From an uncultured Rhodobacter sp. (GTDB lineage: Bacteria; Pseudomonadota; Alphaproteobacteria; Rhodobacterales; Rhodobacteraceae): a stretch of DNA of 64,000 nt. Each line of letters starts with the position of its first letter. Positions within the stretch are counted from its first letter, which is position 1. The stretch spans positions 158,131 through 222,130 of the forward strand of contig CAMFII010000008.1 in NCBI GenBank assembly GCA_945952585.1. The letters are read 5' to 3'. A program made the translations under genes and the position numbers. Shown piece by piece: positions 61,957 to 64,000 of this stretch. Under the pieces are notes generated by a model that worked only from the letters and a program-made list of their open reading frames with translations, was not told where the DNA came from and ran no database searches.

Positions 61957-62973
61957 ATGACGGACACGGTTCTTCTGACAGGCATCACGGGTTTCCTGGG
62001 CGGTCATCTTGCACTGGAGTTGTTGAGGTCGGGCTACCATGTGCGCGGCAGCCTGCGCAATCCGGACAGGGCCGATGCCACCAGGGCGTCCTTGGCGGCC
62101 GCCGGGGCCGACATGACCCGGCTGGACTTCGTGACGCTCGACCTCACCCGCGACACGGGCTGGTCGGAGGCGATGGAGGGCGTCCGCTTCCTGATGCATT
62201 CCGCCTCACCCTTCGTCACGACCATGCCGAAAGACCCGCAAGTCCTGATCCGTCCCGCCGTGGATGGCACGGATCGGGCGATGCGGTCGGCCCTCAAGGC
62301 TGGGGTCGAGCGGATCGTGCTGACCTCGTCCACCGTCGCGATCGCTTACGGGCGCGGACGGGGCGGCCCTGCCAGACTGGGGCCCGACGACTGGGCGGAC
62401 CCCAACTCGCCGAAACTGAGCGCCTATGGCGTCAGCAAGACCCTGGCCGAGCGGCATGCCTGGTCGCTGGTCGAGGGGCGGAAGGAGCAGCTTGCCGTCA
62501 TCAATCCCGGCCTCATCATCGGCCCCCTTCTCGACGACGATCCGGGGACGTCGGGCGCGGTGATCCAGCGCTTTTTGCGCGGGCAGATCCCGGTCGCGCC
62601 CGATCTTTACTTTCATGTCGTCGATGTCCGCGATCTGGCGCGGATTCATGTCGCCGCCCTCACTGACCAGGAAGCCGCCGGGCACCGGCATATCGCGGCC
62701 TTTCACAGCTGTTCGGTCCATGACGTTGGCCAGATCATTGCCCGCCATCGCCCGGACTACGCCCGGAAGATGCCAAAACTTCGCGCACCCGACTGGATGA
62801 TCCGCTTCTATTCGATGTTCGACGGCGACATGCGCTCGAACGTGCCGGAGCTTGGCTATTGCCCGAAGCTGGACGCCTCGGGCGCGCTGCGGCTGCTCGG
62901 CCATCCGCCGCGGAGCCTTGAGGAAACCATGGGCGCAATGGCCGACAGCCTGATCGAGCGGAAGCTGGCCTGA
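61957..62973 (+). CDS. NAD-dependent epimerase/dehydratase-type reductase (extended SDR, aldehyde/dihydroflavonol reductase-like)
   Basis: This 338-residue extended SDR has the cofactor motif GITGFLGGHL (residues about 8-17) and an active-site YGVSK near residue 155. It resembles dihydroflavonol-4-reductase/carbonyl reductase-like proteins that reduce aldehydes or ketones with NADPH. AAGGGCG precedes ATG 61957. It is divergent from and probably controlled by the TetR regulator. The substrate is unknown. Confidence 0.85.
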   Translation: MTDTVLLTGITGFLGGHLALELLRSGYHVRGSLRNPDRADATRASLAAAGADMTRLDFVTLDLTRDTGWSEAMEGVRFLMHSASPFVTTMPKDPQVLIRPAVDGTDRAMRSALKAGVERIVLTSSTVAIAYGRGRGGPARLGPDDWADPNSPKLSAYGVSKTLAERHAWSLVEGRKEQLAVINPGLIIGPLLDDDPGTSGAVIQRFLRGQIPVAPDLYFHVVDVRDLARIHVAALTDQEAAGHRHIAAFHSCSVHDVGQIIARHRPDYARKMPKLRAPDWMIRFYSMFDGDMRSNVPELGYCPKLDASGALRLLGHPPRSLEETMGAMADSLIERKLA

Positions 62974-62980
62974 CGCCCCT

Positions 62981-63625
62981 TCACCGCTCCAGGGCGTCGA
63001 GATCCGCCGACGCCAGCGCCTGTGCGCTGGCCTCGATCCGGTCAATCGGCCAGTCCCACCAGGAAATGCGGTTCAGCCGCTGGATCGTCTCCGCCTCGAA
63101 GCGGAAGCGGATCACCCGAGCAGGGTTTCCAGCGACGATTGCATAGTCGGGGACGTCCTTGGCCACCACCGATCCGGCCCCGATGATCGCGCCGTTCCCG
63201 ATGGTGACCCCCGGCAGGATCATTGCACCGTGACCGATCCAGACATCGTTGCCGATGACGGTATCCGGGCGGTCGCGGACACGATCCCGGAACCTGGCGA
63301 GTTGCGACGGATCGAACACGGCGAAGGGATAGGTCGAGATGCCGCCCATGTCATGGTTCGCGCTGGCGGTGATGAAGCGGACGCCGTGGGCGAACTGGCC
63401 GAACTTGCCGATCACAAGCCGCTCGGGCGCACCGGGATAGAGATAGGGCGCAAGCCGCGCCGCCCAATCAACCGGCGGGTCGAAGTCATTGGCATAGGTA
63501 AAGTCGCCGATCCGGATGTTCGGATGGTCGATCACACGGTTCAGGTGAACCATGCAGGGGTTCGCGGTTCCGTCCGGAAAGACGAGCGGGTGACGCTTGC
63601 TTGCGTCAAGGAAGCTGACTGGCAT
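62981..63625 (-). CDS. CatB/Vat-type hexapeptide O-acetyltransferase
   Basis: This 214-residue left-handed beta-helix enzyme has hexapeptide repeats ([30 protein letters not shown]) and the catalytic-type His in ASANHDMGG, as in xenobiotic acetyltransferases (chloramphenicol CatB, streptogramin Vat). Many chromosomal homologues acetylate unknown metabolites, so resistance cannot be claimed. The family insert around residues 45-60 is present. GAGGA eight bases upstream supports ATG 63625. It lies between the SDR gene and tuf2. Confidence 0.87.
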   Translation of the reverse strand: MPVSFLDASKRHPLVFPDGTANPCMVHLNRVIDHPNIRIGDFTYANDFDPPVDWAARLAPYLYPGAPERLVIGKFGQFAHGVRFITASANHDMGGISTYPFAVFDPSQLARFRDRVRDRPDTVIGNDVWIGHGAMILPGVTIGNGAIIGAGSVVAKDVPDYAIVAGNPARVIRFRFEAETIQRLNRISWWDWPIDRIEASAQALASADLDALER

Positions 63626-63721
63626 GGAAATGTCCTCTGTCTTGCGTTTAGCAGGGTTCAGAGAGCGGACATCACCATTTCGGCCTCCATCGGTTCGGGG
63701 GCGTCTATACGCGGTCCCGGC

Positions 63722-63751
63722 CTGGCTGAAAAGGAACTGGCTGAAAAGGAA
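63722..63751. repeat. 15-bp tandem direct repeat
   Basis: The unit CTGGCTGAAAAGGAA occurs twice head to tail (63722-63736 and 63737-63751), immediately beyond the tuf2 terminator stem. The second copy supplies the T-run of the terminator on the minus strand. It is probably a slippage duplication. Confidence 0.85.
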
Positions 63752-63779
63752 AAGGCGCGCAGGTTGCCCCGCGCGCCTT
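63745..63779 (-). terminator. Terminator of tuf2
   Basis: A 9-bp stem (AAGGCGCGC/GCGCGCCTT, 10-nt loop) is followed on the minus strand by TTTTCCTTTTC. It lies about 75 bp after the tuf2 stop. Confidence 0.85.
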
Positions 63780-63780
63780 G

Positions 63781-63802
63781 ATCTTCCGGCTGACCGGAAG
63801 AT
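63781..63802. other. Perfect hairpin between tuf relic and terminator
   Basis: ATCTTCCGG-CTGA-CCGGAAGAT is a perfect 9-bp inverted repeat directly abutting the relic tuf stop codon. It may be the original 3' hairpin of the ancestral tuf mRNA. Confidence 0.7.
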
Positions 63803-63832
63803 TACTCGATGATTTTGGAGACGACGCCGGCG
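63800..63832 (-). pseudogene. Relic of a tuf 3' end
   Basis: These 33 bases are identical to 40202-40234, the last codons and stop of the complete tuf gene (encoding AGVVSKIIE and TAA). Here they lie 22 bp downstream of the stop of tuf2, in another frame, with no start or body. They look like the remnant of an older tuf 3' end left behind by recombination. Confidence 0.85.
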
Positions 63833-63854
63833 ACGCCTCCAGTGGTCCAGATCA

Positions 63855-64000
63855 TCATTCGATGATCTTGGACACGACCCCTGCCCCAACCGTGCGGCCG
63901 CCTTCACGGATGGCGAAGCGCAGCTTCTCTTCCATGGCGATCGGTGCGATCAGCTCGACGTTGAACTTCAGGTTGTCGCCCGGCATCACCATCTCGGTGC
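63855..64000 (-). CDS. tuf: Elongation factor Tu, second copy (C-terminal part only)
   Basis: About 48 C-terminal residues of EF-Tu are in the window, ending VVSKIIE with a TGA stop. The first visible 105 bases differ from the complete copy at only about two positions, whereas the last 35 bases carry many synonymous changes and a different stop codon. In proteobacteria a second tuf typically precedes tRNA-Trp-secE; here an acetyltransferase, an SDR and a TetR gene lie between. Confidence 0.96.
   Translation of the reverse strand, partial: TEMVMPGDNLKFNVELIAPIAMEEKLRFAIREGGRTVGAGVVSKIIE

Noticed and set aside
62981..63625. Chloramphenicol or streptogramin resistance determinant
   Set aside because: The fold matches CatB/Vat, but most chromosomal homologues have no proven drug activity and there is no mobile element nearby.

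Overview
The window is a high-GC alphaproteobacterial chromosome segment, most likely Rhodobacteraceae. This follows from the protein sequences, the gene order and the codon bias; no 16S gene is present, so the genus is not fixed. It opens inside a DUF3131 gene and closes inside a second tuf gene.

Region 1 (1-11.9 kb) is mixed housekeeping. It holds a DUF3131 protein, a STAS anti-sigma-antagonist-like protein, tRNA-Met(CAT), a HyuA-like hydantoinase/oxoprolinase, an MFS exporter and a short sigma-54. These are followed by a FAD-oxidoreductase/SelD fusion convergent with mnmH (together the 2-selenouridine tRNA pathway), argE and a small secreted protein.

Region 2 (11.9-21.0 kb) is a catabolic locus built like the rhizobial rhizopine (moc) genes. 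On the minus strand it carries a LacI-type regulator, a TIM-barrel isomerase, a sugar ABC transporter (binding protein, permease, ATPase), an SDR and an IolG/MocA-type dehydrogenase. Divergently it carries a MocD-like three-histidine-cluster hydroxylase, a MocE-like Rieske ferredoxin and a diverged PanB-like protein. A near-identical palindrome (TGGAAT-N4-ATTCYA) overlaps the predicted -10 box of both outward operons, which points to joint control by the LacI protein. A degP/degQ-type protease follows.

Region 3 (22.5-64 kb) is the str/S10/spc/alpha and beta ribosomal-protein superoperon, all on the minus strand. In transcription order: tuf2, [acetyltransferase, SDR, TetR], tRNA-Trp-secE-nusG-rplKAJL-rpoBC, [DMT transporter, GT2, LAB_N, GT39, PAP2], rpsLG-fusA-tuf-rpsJ-rplCDW, [propeller-like orphan], rplB-rpsS-rplV-rpsC-rplP, [2OG-Fe(II) oxygenase, brnTA], rpmC-rpsQ-rplNXE-rpsNH-rplFR-rpsE-rpmD, [GFA protein], rplO-secY-adk, rpsMK-rpoA-rplQ. 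Bracketed genes are cargo. Most cargo blocks sit between a hairpin or terminator and a recognisable sigma-70-type promoter (17-bp spacers), so the ancestral superoperon has been cut into separate units.

The most interesting points are the moc-like locus with its paired operators and atypical PanB homologue, the cargo genes in the ribosomal operons (a possible L16 hydroxylase beside rplP; a brnTA module with an apparently leaderless, palindrome-filled promoter), and a 33-nt relic of the tuf 3' end behind tuf2. All assignments come from reading the sequence by eye; no database search was run.
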